Under the pieces are notes generated by a model. The model was given only the letters and a program-made list of their open reading frames with translations. It was not told the origin of the DNA and did no database searches. This document shows, piece after piece, positions 41,180 through 50,464 of a stretch of DNA of 64,000 bases; the stretch's first letter is position 1; the number at the start of each line of letters is the position of its first letter. A program made the position numbers and the translations under genes. This DNA comes from Lentzea nigeriaca (GTDB lineage: Bacteria; Actinomycetota; Actinomycetes; Mycobacteriales; Pseudonocardiaceae): assembly GCF_016907955.1 (NCBI RefSeq), contig NZ_JAFBCX010000001.1:372001-436000 (forward strand). Direction: 5' to 3'.

Positions 41180-41270
41180 CGGCCTCGCCTCCCAGGCCCA
41201 TCGTGTCGTGGTTCCGGCGGGGATGCGACGGCTGATTGAAGCAGCGACGACGGCGAACGTTGCTCCGTTC

Positions 41271-41298
41271 GAAGCCGGGTCCCGACGGACCCGGCTTC
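41271..41298 (-). terminator. Hairpin after the beta-propeller lipoprotein gene
   Basis: GAAGCCGGGTCC and GGACCCGGCTTC are perfect 12-bp arms around CGAC, 9 bp downstream of the stop at 41308. It ends that transcript before the haloperoxidase-like gene. Confidence 0.8.
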
Positions 41299-41307
41299 GT
41301 CGGGTGA

Positions 41308-42585
41308 TCAGCTGGTGGGACCGGTCCAACCGGCGGTGATCTTGGCGACGCGGACGCGCTGCGGGTGGTCGCCGACGGGCACCGAGACGGTCTTCTGTCC
41401 GGTGCCGAAGTCGATCGCCGTGATCTGGTCGGCGCCGCTCTCGGAGATCACGCACTGGCGGCCGTCACCGCTGACCGTGGCCCAGTACGGCTTGGAGGCG
41501 GTGACGAGCGGGCCCTGCTGCAGGGTGCCGCGATCGACGACGGTCGCGTAGTCGTCCATGGTCCCGGCGACGCACAGCTTGCTGCCGTCCGGGTTGATGG
41601 ACAGGCCGTGGTGGCGCGAGTCGTTGACGAACGTGGTGCGGTCGTCGCTCGTGTTCTGGTTCTTCGGGAGGGTCTTCACCTTCGTGATCGCGTCGGTCGC
41701 GACGTCGTACTCGAGGAAGCCGTTGAAGAACGACACCTGGAAGTACAGCTTCGAGAAGTCGGGCGAGAACACCGCCGGCCGCACGGCGTTGGACAGGTCA
41801 CTGCGGCCGAAGGCGTTGAGGCGGCTGCGCATGTCGATGGTCTTGACGACCTGGTAGGTGCTCGCGTCGACGATGGTGATGTGCCGGTCGCCCTTGAGCC
41901 AGTCCTGGTCGGGAGCGTCGAAGTTGTTGTTGACCTCGCCGATCGACATGTTCCAGATGTACCGGCCGCCGTTGGTGAAGATGTTCTCGTGCGGCTTGTC
42001 CCCGGTCTTGAACGAGCCGAGCTCGCGGCCGGTGTTGATGTCCAGCACGTGCACGGTGTTGGAGGTCGACGCCGAGACGGCGATCTTGGTGCCGTCGGGG
42101 GAGACGGCCATGTGGTCGGAGCGGAAGCCCGACACCGGGAAGCGCCACTTGATCTTGCCGGTGGCGAGGTCGATCGACACGACGTCGGCGAAACTCGGCC
42201 GCGAGGCGACCATGGCCGTGCCGTCCGGTGTGGCGTACATGTCGTCGACGAACTGGTCGTGGCCCTCGCCGGGGCCCTGCCGGATGCCGAGGAAGAACGC
42301 CAGCTTGATCGGGTTGAGGTAGATCTCCGTCAGGCGCTGGGTCTTGTCGGGGATGACGTTGAGGCGGCCGATCCTGGCGAAGTCGCCGGTGGACTTGACG
42401 ACATCGGCGGTGCCGTCCCAGTTGTTGCCGACGAACATCACCTCGCGCAGCTCGGCCGCCGCGGAGGTGGCCGGTGTGGTGACGCAGGCGGTGAGGATCG
42501 TCGCCGCCGCGGCGGCTCGGCTCAGGCGGCGCGTGAAAGCGCTTCCGGAAAGGGTTTTCCGCGCAGGGGCGGACGAGGCGTTCAT
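41308..42585 (-). CDS. Beta-propeller lipoprotein (YVTN/lactonase-like)
   Basis: 425 residues from ATG 42585. The signal ends in a lipobox, ILTAC, so Cys33 or thereabouts would be lipidated and the protein held outside the membrane. The mature part has repeated blades such as MAVSPDGTKIAVSASTSNTVHVLDI, VFSPDFSKLYFQVS and LSINPDGSKLCVAGT, typical of YVTN-type propellers. No catalytic motif stands out. It may bind a ligand or act as a lactonase-like enzyme. Upstream (42702-42717) is an inverted repeat that could be an operator. The next gene downstream is haloperoxidase-like. Confidence 0.85.
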   Translation of the reverse strand: MNASSAPARKTLSGSAFTRRLSRAAAAATILTACVTTPATSAAAELREVMFVGNNWDGTADVVKSTGDFARIGRLNVIPDKTQRLTEIYLNPIKLAFFLGIRQGPGEGHDQFVDDMYATPDGTAMVASRPSFADVVSIDLATGKIKWRFPVSGFRSDHMAVSPDGTKIAVSASTSNTVHVLDINTGRELGSFKTGDKPHENIFTNGGRYIWNMSIGEVNNNFDAPDQDWLKGDRHITIVDASTYQVVKTIDMRSRLNAFGRSDLSNAVRPAVFSPDFSKLYFQVSFFNGFLEYDVATDAITKVKTLPKNQNTSDDRTTFVNDSRHHGLSINPDGSKLCVAGTMDDYATVVDRGTLQQGPLVTASKPYWATVSGDGRQCVISESGADQITAIDFGTGQKTVSVPVGDHPQRVRVAKITAGWTGPTS

Positions 42586-42939
42586 CGCTGCTTCTCCGTT
42601 GAAGTAGGCGCCATGCGAACGGGCGGAACGCGGGACCGGTCCACATCCCGGGAGGGATTGGGCAGGGTCTCCTGGGAGGGACGTGGCCCCAAGGGGTCTT
42701 ACCTACTGGATAGTAGGCTCGCGTGATGGCGGCCACAAGATCGGTCATCCGCCCCACAGTGGCGGCCGTAGGCCCGCAAGACGTGACGAACACTCTGTTT
42801 CTGCTGGTCACAAGCCCTTTGTGCTAGGCCGTTCGAGTGGTGTTACCGACCAATCGCTGTGGTCCGTTCGCGCCTTGTGCTTCGCTCCGTCTGCCGTAGA
42901 GCCAGGGGGAAACGCTCTAACGACCCAGGGGGAGTCGTC
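42586..42939. other. Divergent intergenic region
   Basis: 354 bp between the lipoprotein and the giant secreted protein. No credible gene. It must hold both promoters. GGGGGAG before 42940 is the ribosome site of the giant gene. Confidence 0.6.
42702..42717. promoter_or_regulatory. Inverted repeat CCTACT-GGAT-AGTAGG
   Basis: Perfect 6-bp arms with a 4-base spacer, 117 bp upstream of the lipoprotein start. The shape resembles TetR-family operators. No candidate regulator gene is adjacent. Confidence 0.4.
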
Positions 42940-45900
42940 GTGGCTTCAGCACGTTTGCGCATCGGCGCGTTAGCCGTGATCACGGCTTTGGCAAGCACGC
43001 TCCTTGTCCCATCCGCACACGCGGAACCAACACCGGCACCGCCACCACCGGACACCACCACCCAGCCCGCACAGCCGGCTCAGCACCCCGCGGTGACCGA
43101 GGACAGACTCGGCGCGCAGGCGACGGCGACGCCTCCGGCGGCACCGGGTGAGCTAGGCCCGATCGATCCCGGCAGGGACGGTTCGCCGAACATCGAGAAC
43201 GAGCCTTCGAAGGCGCAGCCCATCGCGCCGTTGCCCGCGCTGGACCCCGGACCCGACGGGCGGGTGCCGATCGACCGCGTGCCGATCACGCCGAACCCTC
43301 CGGTCACACCGTCCAAACTGGACTTGCCGCTACGGCCGGGTCAGGAGCTCGTCGACGCCACCACGGCCGAGGCGCTGGCCACGCTGGCCAAAGCCGGTCG
43401 CACCACACCGGACGGCAAGCCCGTGCTCGACGCGAACGCGCTGCAGCCGCAGGTGCGTTCCGCGCAGGTCGTCGACCCCGGCAGGCGGGCCACGCTGCGG
43501 GAGCTGATCGACGCGTTGACGTCGGGCAACCTGCCGCCGCCGTTGCCAGTCGACCCGCTCGCGTTGTTGCAGCAGCTGCCCGACGGCATCCCGAGGATCA
43601 CCTACCGCGTCTGCTCCGAGTCCGCGACCAAGCAGGTCTCGTGCTCGCTCACCCTTCCGCTCGGTGTGCCCGCTGTCGTCGACGTCACCGGTGACCGCAC
43701 ACCGGACGTGCTGACCGACCTCGTGCCGCTCGCCGCGCCGGGCGACGTCGTCGGCGCGGTCAGGGAGATCGCGAACGTCGAGCGCGAGACCGCGATCGCC
43801 ACCGACCGGCTCAACGTCGTCAACGAGCTGCTGAAGGACCCGCTCAACGTCATCCTGCACCCCGAGCTGCTGGTCGAGAAGCTGAACCTCGAGAAGTTGT
43901 TGCGGGACCTGGGGGACACGCTCCAGGCCAAGATCGAGGCGCTGCTCAACCTGGTGCACCTCGGCCTCGGGTTCGTCAACCTGCGGCTGCCCACCAGCGA
44001 GTTCGCCGGACGTGACCTGCCCGCGCACGTGTGGGCCGTCTACGACCTCCCGACGCACAAACGACTTTCCGTCGGCTTCGACGGCTACCGGCGCGGTGCC
44101 GGTCTGCCCACGGCCGCGATCGGCGTCTACACCTTCGCGCCGCTGCAGGTGTTGCGCGGCATCTTCGACATCAAGGCGAGCGTGCTGCAGGTCGGTGCGG
44201 CGAGCTCGCTCGCGGTGACCGCGGGCCTCGCGAACGTCACCGACGACAACCAGGGCCTGCCCTACGACCCGACCGTGGCGAGCGCGCGGTTCGAGCCCGT
44301 GCCGGGTGTCTTCACCGCCCACGCGTTCATCGATCCCGGTGCGAGCGACCGGGATCAGCGCGTGACCGTCGACGCGCAGGTCAGCTCGCGGTCCACACTG
44401 GACGTGCAGGTGCTGTCGAACTCCAGCGCCGCCGACAGGTTCGACCAGCTCGTCGTCGACCAGCTGCCGAACAGGGTGTCGGCCGCGCTGATCCGCCCGC
44501 GCGACGGCGGCGACGACATCGTCGACTACTCCGCGAGCGACTCGATCAACGACGTGCTCTTCGCCGACTTCGTCTACGCGGGGGAGCAGCTCGACGCGTC
44601 CGTCCGCGCCGCGGCGAAGAACCTGCCCACCCAGTGGCGTGGCGCGCTCAACTCGGCGAACGACCGGGTGACGCTCGACTACGACGCCGCCGGTGCACTG
44701 TCCAGTTTGGATGTCTCGTTCTTCGACCGATTGCCTGCCATCGTGCTGCGCGGTGCGTTGCGCGAGCTGCCGACCGTCGTCAACGTGGACGCGAACCTGC
44801 CGGGCAGGCACGTCCTGTTCGACGCCAACACCCCGCTCGGCTCGGCCGAGGTGTTCGTGTCGAAGGAGCTCGGCGACTACGCGCCGCTGCAGGGCGACCA
44901 CGCGACGGCGGTGCTGAGCGGGACGAAGCTCGGTGCCAGTGCCCGCGTCACCGGCCTGCGCAAGATCGACGTGTACTTCGACCAGCATCCGCGTGGTGGC
45001 ACCGAGTTCACGCCGGGCGGTCAGCCGTTCGTCGCGGCCGGGGTGGTGGACGGCAGGCAGAAGGCGCGTCTCGACGTGTCGAACCTGCCTGCCACGCTCG
45101 GGTTCGACCTCGACACCGCCGCGCGGCGCGTGCAGTTCAACGCGAGCTCCGTGGTGCAGCGGGTGAAGGCCGCCTACGTCGACACCGCGGCGGGGCCGAG
45201 CGCGGTCGCCGCGATCAACGGGCTGCCGCAGACGGTGGACGTGCGCTACGACCTCGGCGACAAGCCGAAGGTGAGCTACCGGGCGTCGAGCGCGGTGCCG
45301 AGGGCCGAGCTGTTCGTGAGCCCGCAGGGGGTCGAGCAGCTCGATCCGACCGGCCACCACTACCTCTCGGCCGCGCTCACCGATCTGCCGACCGAGGTCG
45401 ACGTGCTGGTCGACCTTCCGGCACGGCACCTGGACGGCACGTCGTCGGCGCCGCTCGGCACGATCGCCGCGGTCGCGCGGGTGCCGTTCGCCGGCCGCGA
45501 CTTCCTCGCCATCGGTGAGCTCACCGATGTTCCCGCCCGGTTCGACGCCGACTTCGCCGACGGCCTCATGCGGTTCCGCGGCCTGTCCGGCGCGCTCGGC
45601 GCGGCACGGTTCTCCGTCACGAACCACGGCGGCGCGACCATGCCCGCGGGACAACACGTTTCGGCGCACTACCGCCAGGTCACCGGCGATTTCGACGGCA
45701 GCGTCGGCATTCGCGACCTCACGCTCGCCGAGTACGCCCGCGGCCCGGCGAAGCAGGTCGCGAACCTGCAGCTGAACACCGACGGCCAGCCGGTGTTCGT
45801 CGACGCCGACGTCGTGCTCGCCGCGAACGGCGCCGACGACACGCGCCTCGCGGTGACGTCCCGCATCGACCACCTGCCGACGAACCTCACGCTCACGATC

Positions 45901-48834
45901 GATCTCGCCGACGGCAAGCTCACCTACACCGGTGACAGGTCGATCGGACTGCTCGCGGACGTGCACGTCGGCAAGGTCTCCGCGCTGAACGGGCTCGGCG
46001 CGCCGTTGTTCGAGAACGGCGTGGCGGTGCGGGCTCGCGGCTGCGCCGAGGGCGCGGGCTGCGCGAAGGACACCACGCCGATCTGCACCCTGTTCGGCCG
46101 GTGCCTCGGGCTCGTGGGCACGGTCCGGTTGCCCGGCCTGCCGACCGCGCTCGCGATCGACCTGGTGGGCAAGAAGATCGAGCTCACCGGGTACACCGCC
46201 ACCGCGCCGCTGACGGCGTACCTGGAGATCAGCGGTCTGCTGGCGAACCTGCCGAGGCTCGAAGGCCAGGTCAGCCTGGACGGGCTGCCGTCCAATGTGG
46301 ACCTTACCGTCGGCCCGATCACGGTCGACGGCAACCCGGCTCGTGTCGACGTCGGCTACCGCGCGTCGGCGCCGCTCGGGGTGCTGCGGGTCGCGGCCGA
46401 GGCCGACACGCAGTCCTCGTTCGGGACGCTGAGGGCGCGGGCGTCGATCGACAAGCTGCCCGCGACCGTGCACGTCGTCGGCACGTTCGACGCGCGCACG
46501 ACGCTGGGGGTGCACAACTCGGCTCCCATCAACGAGATCACGGCAGCACTGTCCGGAGTGGACGCGGGCTACCTGTCCGCGTCCGCGAACGGCGTGCCGG
46601 CTGATCTCGACGTGGTGGTGGACGCCCCGGCGAAGCACTTCGAGTCGTCGGCGTCCGCCGCGCTCGGCGGCATCACGTTCCGCGCGGCGAGGGTGCCGTT
46701 CGCCGGACGCGAGTACCAGGCGTTCGCGCAGGCGCTGGACATCCCCGCGAAGATGACGGCGGACTGGGCGGACGGCAACTTCAGGTTCCAGGGCACGTCG
46801 GGAGCGATCGGATCGGCGGCGTTCGCGGTGACCAACCACGCGGGCGCGACCGCGCCACGCGGTCAGCACGTCGCCGCGCACTACAACCAGGGCAACGGTG
46901 ATCTCGACGCCAGCGCCGCGGTCGGCTCGCTGTCGCTGGTCGCCGTGGCGCCCAAGCCGGACGGCGTCGGGTTCGACATGCGTTCCGGCGACGGCACGTT
47001 CGCGTTCGACGGCGACTTCCTGCTCGCCGCGGACAACCGGTACACCGCGTTCGGCAAGGTCAGCCTGCCGAGCTCGCTCGACGTGCGCTACGGCGACGGG
47101 AAACTGAGCTACCGCACCGACCGCCCGGTCGGCCTGCTCGCCGAGGCCAGGGTCGGCAAGGTGGCGGCGCTCGACGCGATCGGGCAGGTCCCGTTGTACG
47201 AGCACGGCATCGCCGCCGAGGCCAGGTCGTGCGCAGGCGCGGGCTGCGCACGTGACGACGGGCCGATCTGCTCGTTGCTGGGCAGGTGCTTCGGCCTGGT
47301 GAGCACGGTGTCGTTGCCGGGCCTGCCCACGGTGGTCGAGGTCGACATGGCGGCGAAGAAGATCGACGTCGTCGGCTACCGGCCGCCCGCCGGTGTGCCG
47401 CTCAACGCCTACGTGCGCCTCGACGGCCTGTTCGAGGTCGCGCCGTACGCAGCGGCGAAGGCCACCCTGCGCGGCCTGCCGTCGCCGTTCGACCTGCACA
47501 TCGGGCCGTTCGGGTTCGACCAGACCGATCCGAAGCGGGCACACGACCTACAGGTCCAGTACACCGCGTCCGGTGGCATCGACGTGCTGGAGCTGCGGGC
47601 GGAGGCGAACACGACCCAGTACGGGAACCTGCGTGGAGCGGCGGACGTGCACGGCGTGCCGTCGAGCCTGCAGGTGACGGGGGAGTTCGCTGACAACAGC
47701 CATGTGCGGGTCGCCGCGAACAGCGCGATCAGCATGGTGAACGCCCACGTGACGGGCATGTACCAGGGTGGGCCCGCGTCCGCGCGTGCCCGGCTCACGG
47801 ACATCCCCGCCTGCGACGCCGGACCGAACGCGCCCTGCGTCGACGTCGACATCAAGGGCACCGACAACCAGGGCAACGCGCTCAAGGTACCGGTGATCAC
47901 GGTGGTGTCGGCGGCACCGGGAATGGACGCCGAGGCCTTCGTGCAGGGCAAGTTCGCCGTGGAGAACAACGAGAGCGGTCTGCGGTTCCAGACCAACGAC
48001 GTGTTCGCGAAGCTCGTCGACCTCGGCGAGAAGGTCAGCGTCACCGTCGCGGAGAACGACCTCGGCACGTTCAGCACGCGGTTGCGCTCCGAACCGGGTC
48101 CCACCGGCTCGATGCTCGTCGGCGGAGCGTTCGAGCTCCAGCAGAGGGACCCGTTCCCGATAAAGTCGTTCGAGCAGGACATCGTGTCCTGCATCAGCAT
48201 CCCGATCCTCACGCTGCACGTGAACGACGGCCACATCCAGGCCCCGAACGTGCGCATCGGCGGCGTGTACGTGGTCGTCGACGGGGTGCGCGACATGACG
48301 ATCCGGCCGGGCAAGGCCTACGTCGCCCTCGGTGTCGAGGGCACGTACGACCGGTTCAGCATGGTCGCGCCGCAGGTGCGCGCCCAGCTCGACATGGACC
48401 TCAGCCTGCGCATCGAGAAGTTCGACCAGCCACTGTTCCCGTTGTACGAGTGGGCGTTCAAGACGAACCCCGACGACGTCTACAGTGGACTGCGCTTCCA
48501 CGTGTTCGACATGAAGAAGCGGACGAACGCCGAGTTCCAGGTCCTGATCGGCCCGGTACCGGTCGGGGTGTACGCGGACGAGTCGAGTCCCGGCAAGCTG
48601 GGCTACCAGATCCCGGCCGATCCGCGCATCTCCGGCATCACGGTGCTGCCGCCGCCGGACCTGGGCGACCCGAACACGCGGAAGTTCGTGTTCAGCATGA
48701 TGGATCCGGGCAAGGTGGTGAACGGTCAGATGCAGTACCTGGACGGCGAGTCCGCCCAGCTGCTCGACATCGCCGTCTCGCGGGCGTTCAGCCCGTTCCC
48801 GGCGGAGGGCGAAAGCGGAGGCGGTCCTTGCTGA
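42940..48834 (+). CDS. Giant secreted repetitive protein, function unknown
   Basis: 1964 residues from GTG 42940 with GGGGGAG upstream. Signal peptide to about SAHAEP, then a Pro/Thr-rich stretch. The body consists of diverged beta-rich repeats around motifs such as LPTxVDV, ARVPFAGR, VTNHxGAT and GKVxAL. Two large segments (about residues 848-1129 and 1252-1527) are clear duplicates. Each carries a four-Cys knot-like element, GCAEGAGCAKD...ICTLFGRCLG and SCAGAGCARDD...ICSLLGRCFG. There is no C-terminal TM helix or sortase signal, and the end is GESGGGPC. I know no family. The next gene, a lipoprotein, overlaps it, so the two are probably partners at the cell surface. Confidence 0.8.
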   Translation: MASARLRIGALAVITALASTLLVPSAHAEPTPAPPPPDTTTQPAQPAQHPAVTEDRLGAQATATPPAAPGELGPIDPGRDGSPNIENEPSKAQPIAPLPALDPGPDGRVPIDRVPITPNPPVTPSKLDLPLRPGQELVDATTAEALATLAKAGRTTPDGKPVLDANALQPQVRSAQVVDPGRRATLRELIDALTSGNLPPPLPVDPLALLQQLPDGIPRITYRVCSESATKQVSCSLTLPLGVPAVVDVTGDRTPDVLTDLVPLAAPGDVVGAVREIANVERETAIATDRLNVVNELLKDPLNVILHPELLVEKLNLEKLLRDLGDTLQAKIEALLNLVHLGLGFVNLRLPTSEFAGRDLPAHVWAVYDLPTHKRLSVGFDGYRRGAGLPTAAIGVYTFAPLQVLRGIFDIKASVLQVGAASSLAVTAGLANVTDDNQGLPYDPTVASARFEPVPGVFTAHAFIDPGASDRDQRVTVDAQVSSRSTLDVQVLSNSSAADRFDQLVVDQLPNRVSAALIRPRDGGDDIVDYSASDSINDVLFADFVYAGEQLDASVRAAAKNLPTQWRGALNSANDRVTLDYDAAGALSSLDVSFFDRLPAIVLRGALRELPTVVNVDANLPGRHVLFDANTPLGSAEVFVSKELGDYAPLQGDHATAVLSGTKLGASARVTGLRKIDVYFDQHPRGGTEFTPGGQPFVAAGVVDGRQKARLDVSNLPATLGFDLDTAARRVQFNASSVVQRVKAAYVDTAAGPSAVAAINGLPQTVDVRYDLGDKPKVSYRASSAVPRAELFVSPQGVEQLDPTGHHYLSAALTDLPTEVDVLVDLPARHLDGTSSAPLGTIAAVARVPFAGRDFLAIGELTDVPARFDADFADGLMRFRGLSGALGAARFSVTNHGGATMPAGQHVSAHYRQVTGDFDGSVGIRDLTLAEYARGPAKQVANLQLNTDGQPVFVDADVVLAANGADDTRLAVTSRIDHLPTNLTLTIDLADGKLTYTGDRSIGLLADVHVGKVSALNGLGAPLFENGVAVRARGCAEGAGCAKDTTPICTLFGRCLGLVGTVRLPGLPTALAIDLVGKKIELTGYTATAPLTAYLEISGLLANLPRLEGQVSLDGLPSNVDLTVGPITVDGNPARVDVGYRASAPLGVLRVAAEADTQSSFGTLRARASIDKLPATVHVVGTFDARTTLGVHNSAPINEITAALSGVDAGYLSASANGVPADLDVVVDAPAKHFESSASAALGGITFRAARVPFAGREYQAFAQALDIPAKMTADWADGNFRFQGTSGAIGSAAFAVTNHAGATAPRGQHVAAHYNQGNGDLDASAAVGSLSLVAVAPKPDGVGFDMRSGDGTFAFDGDFLLAADNRYTAFGKVSLPSSLDVRYGDGKLSYRTDRPVGLLAEARVGKVAALDAIGQVPLYEHGIAAEARSCAGAGCARDDGPICSLLGRCFGLVSTVSLPGLPTVVEVDMAAKKIDVVGYRPPAGVPLNAYVRLDGLFEVAPYAAAKATLRGLPSPFDLHIGPFGFDQTDPKRAHDLQVQYTASGGIDVLELRAEANTTQYGNLRGAADVHGVPSSLQVTGEFADNSHVRVAANSAISMVNAHVTGMYQGGPASARARLTDIPACDAGPNAPCVDVDIKGTDNQGNALKVPVITVVSAAPGMDAEAFVQGKFAVENNESGLRFQTNDVFAKLVDLGEKVSVTVAENDLGTFSTRLRSEPGPTGSMLVGGAFELQQRDPFPIKSFEQDIVSCISIPILTLHVNDGHIQAPNVRIGGVYVVVDGVRDMTIRPGKAYVALGVEGTYDRFSMVAPQVRAQLDMDLSLRIEKFDQPLFPLYEWAFKTNPDDVYSGLRFHVFDMKKRTNAEFQVLIGPVPVGVYADESSPGKLGYQIPADPRISGITVLPPPDLGDPNTRKFVFSMMDPGKVVNGQMQYLDGESAQLLDIAVSRAFSPFPAEGESGGGPC
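43311..43323. repeat. Recurrent 13-bp palindrome GTCCANNNTGGAC (first of five exact copies)
   Basis: Exact copies begin at 43311, 44391, 46290, 53653 and 63931. Near copies with one or two changes begin at 35417, 39909, 44700, 48478, 51231, 60888 and 63474. All but a few lie inside genes and are built from codons rare here: AAA, ACA, AAT, TTT, TTG, AGT. They are dispersed over the right half only and are not tandem. Confidence 0.6.
45481..46325 (+). repeat. Internal duplication in the giant gene, copy A (copy B at 46693-47520)
   Basis: The coding segment starting GTGCCGTTCGCCGG at 45481 recurs at 46693, a period of 1212 bp. Both copies encode FAGR, VTNHxGAT, GLLAxxxVGKV, the four-Cys element and LPGLPT in the same order. 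The copies differ at many codons, so the duplication is old. Confidence 0.75.
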
Positions 48835-49241
48835 GGAAGACCCGTGCGGCGGCGCTGGCACTCGTGCTGGCGTCGCCCGCCGCCGTCACCGCGTGCGGCG
48901 GCTGCGGCTACACCCTGAGCGTCGCGCCGGTGACGGCGCGCGGATCGGACTTGAGCCTCACCGCCCGGCTCACGGGTGACGGTCCGGTCGAGGGCGTGAA
49001 GATCGAGTTCTCGGCGCTGGGACCCGACGGTGTCGTCCTCGGCACGGTCCCGACGGGCGCCGACGGCGTGGCGAAGCTGGAGTCCCGCAACTCGATCGGG
49101 CCGGACTCCGTCAACGGACGTGCGGTGACGGGGTGGACCGAGTACCGCGCCAAGGTGTGGTACCTGCAGGACTCCGACCGGGCGGCCGACGCGGTGTGCG
49201 CCGAGCCCGCCACGGCGTCGTTCCGCTACGAGCCCAGCTAG
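48828..49241 (+). CDS. Small lipoprotein coupled to the giant protein gene
   Basis: 137 residues from TTG 48828, with GGAGG seven bases upstream, overlapping the previous stop by 7 bp. The signal peptide ends in the lipobox AVTAC, followed by GGCGYTL. The mature domain is Ig-like in pattern (LSLTARLTGDGPVEGVKIEFSAL, VPTGADGVAKLE), resembling bacterial Ig/Big1-type domains, with an added C-terminal Cys. It may anchor or assemble the 1964-residue protein on the membrane. Function beyond that is unknown. Confidence 0.75.
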   Translation: MLRKTRAAALALVLASPAAVTACGGCGYTLSVAPVTARGSDLSLTARLTGDGPVEGVKIEFSALGPDGVVLGTVPTGADGVAKLESRNSIGPDSVNGRAVTGWTEYRAKVWYLQDSDRAADAVCAEPATASFRYEPS

Positions 49242-49251
49242 GGTCTCCGGG

Positions 49252-49473
49252 ATGGAGAAGCTGACTCGCGCGGAGATGATCGCGCTGGTGGAGCGGATCA
49301 TGCAGCCCGACTTCCCCGAGGAGGAGGACGAAACGGCCTTCGACGCGCTGACCCGGTCGACGGGCAACCCGCACGTGTCCAACCTGATCTTCTACCCCGA
49401 GCCGGGGAAGGAGAACCTGACCGCGGAGGAGATCGTCGACCTGGCGCTGGCGTACCGGCCCATCGCCCTCTGA
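49252..49473 (+). CDS. Colicin/pyocin-type bacteriocin immunity protein (orphan)
   Basis: 73 residues from ATG 49252. The sequence follows the E-type colicin Im fold: LTRAEMIALVERIM, a middle helix with acidic residues, SNLIFYPEPG (the family SDLIFYP site, with Asn for Asp) and TAEEIVDLALAYR. In enterobacteria such proteins block the HNH DNase of colicins by binding next to its active site. No DNase or colicin-like gene is visible here, and the only neighbours are the surface lipoprotein 10 bp upstream and a convergent STAS gene. It may protect against toxins of competing strains. Confidence 0.85.
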   Translation: MEKLTRAEMIALVERIMQPDFPEEEDETAFDALTRSTGNPHVSNLIFYPEPGKENLTAEEIVDLALAYRPIAL

Positions 49474-49483
49474 CGGGAGACGG

Positions 49484-49825
49484 TCAGCCCGCCAGCGCCT
49501 CGGACACCGTGCCGTACAGCTCGATCATCTCGTTCAGCGTGGTCGCCCGCAGCGCTCGCAGCACGCTGCCCGCCGGCGCCACCACCCGCAGCGGCGTGCC
49601 CTCGTCGACGCCGCGCGTGTGGTACTCGACCAGCACGGACAGGCCGGACGAGGCCAGGAACGACACGCCGGTCATGTCGAGCACGACCGCTCTGCCCGCC
49701 GCCTCGGTGAACACCTCGGCCAGGTGGTCGTGCAGGAGCGGCGCGGTGTAGGAGTCGACCTCGCCGGTGACCCGCAGGATCACCGCGTTCTCGCGCCGCT
49801 CGGCCTCCGTCTGCAGTGGTGTCAC
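49484..49825 (-). CDS. STAS-domain anti-sigma factor antagonist
   Basis: 113 residues from GTG 49825 with GGGAGG upstream. A single STAS domain with VILRVTGEVDSYTAPLL, VVLDMTGVSFLASSGLSVL and a last helix. The Ser in SFLASSGLS is the usual phosphorylation site, so it should act by partner switching with an anti-sigma kinase. None is adjacent, so its partner is encoded elsewhere. Confidence 0.93.
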   Translation of the reverse strand: MTPLQTEAERRENAVILRVTGEVDSYTAPLLHDHLAEVFTEAAGRAVVLDMTGVSFLASSGLSVLVEYHTRGVDEGTPLRVVAPAGSVLRALRATTLNEMIELYGTVSEALAG

Positions 49826-49893
49826 CCTGCCTCCCGTCGGTCGTCCCCCAGCTTGGCAGGGCGGGCGGCCGTTGTCGATCATCGACGCGCGGG

Positions 49894-50313
49894 TCAGTCG
49901 TCTCTCGGTTTGGGTGCCCAGGCGATGAGGTTCGCGAACATCGCGCCGAGGATCACGACGCCCAGCATGCCGCCCACCACCCAGTGCGCCTCGTCGTTGT
50001 CGGCCAGTGCGGCGTCGACGACCTTGCCGATCTCCAGGTCGTAGCGGACCGTCACACGATCGCCGGGGTGGCGGGCCGGTCCGTTCTCCGACAGGGTCGC
50101 CACCTGCTTCGTGCCGTCCGGGAGCGGGTACTCGACCTTCACCGAGTAGCTCTTGCCCGACCGCAGGCGTTCCCGCACGGTTCCCTCGGCACTGGCCCAG
50201 GACTTCTGCTCGGACGACGACCGGATCACGAACGCCAGGCCCGCGATCGCGCCCACCAGCACGATCCCCGCCACGATCCGGCCTGTGCTCGACTTCAGCG
50301 ATTTCGCCACCAC
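49894..50313 (-). CDS. Membrane protein with DUF3592-like domain
   Basis: 139 residues from GTG 50313. ATG 50334 and GTG 50310 are alternatives, since the GGGGGG run lies very close to the start. One TM helix at each end (GRIVAGIVLVGAIAGLAFVI and VVGGMLGVVILGAMFANLIAW) flanks a beta-rich part with WASAEGTV and YPLPDGTKQVATL, plus PGDRVTVRYD, which fits DUF3592. The role of this family is unknown. It is divergent from the next membrane protein gene. Confidence 0.8.
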   Translation of the reverse strand: MVAKSLKSSTGRIVAGIVLVGAIAGLAFVIRSSSEQKSWASAEGTVRERLRSGKSYSVKVEYPLPDGTKQVATLSENGPARHPGDRVTVRYDLEIGKVVDAALADNDEAHWVVGGMLGVVILGAMFANLIAWAPKPRDD

Positions 50314-50464
50314 GCCCCCCTTCGCACACGACATCGCTGTATCGGTCCCGAATGTGACAGCGGGGCACGTGCCGATCGGCACTCCTTGCGGCATGACCTC
50401 TGGCGTCCGAAGTGGCCGGTCGGGACTCGGGAACACGGTGGCCTGGCTCCTAGCGTCGGCCGGC

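Noticed and set aside
43330-47544. Open frame of 1404 codons on the minus strand opposite the giant secreted protein gene
   Set aside because: Its translation is rich in Arg, His, Val and Gly with no domain, as expected for the antisense frame of high-GC coding DNA. The plus frame has a signal peptide, repeats and a ribosome site.
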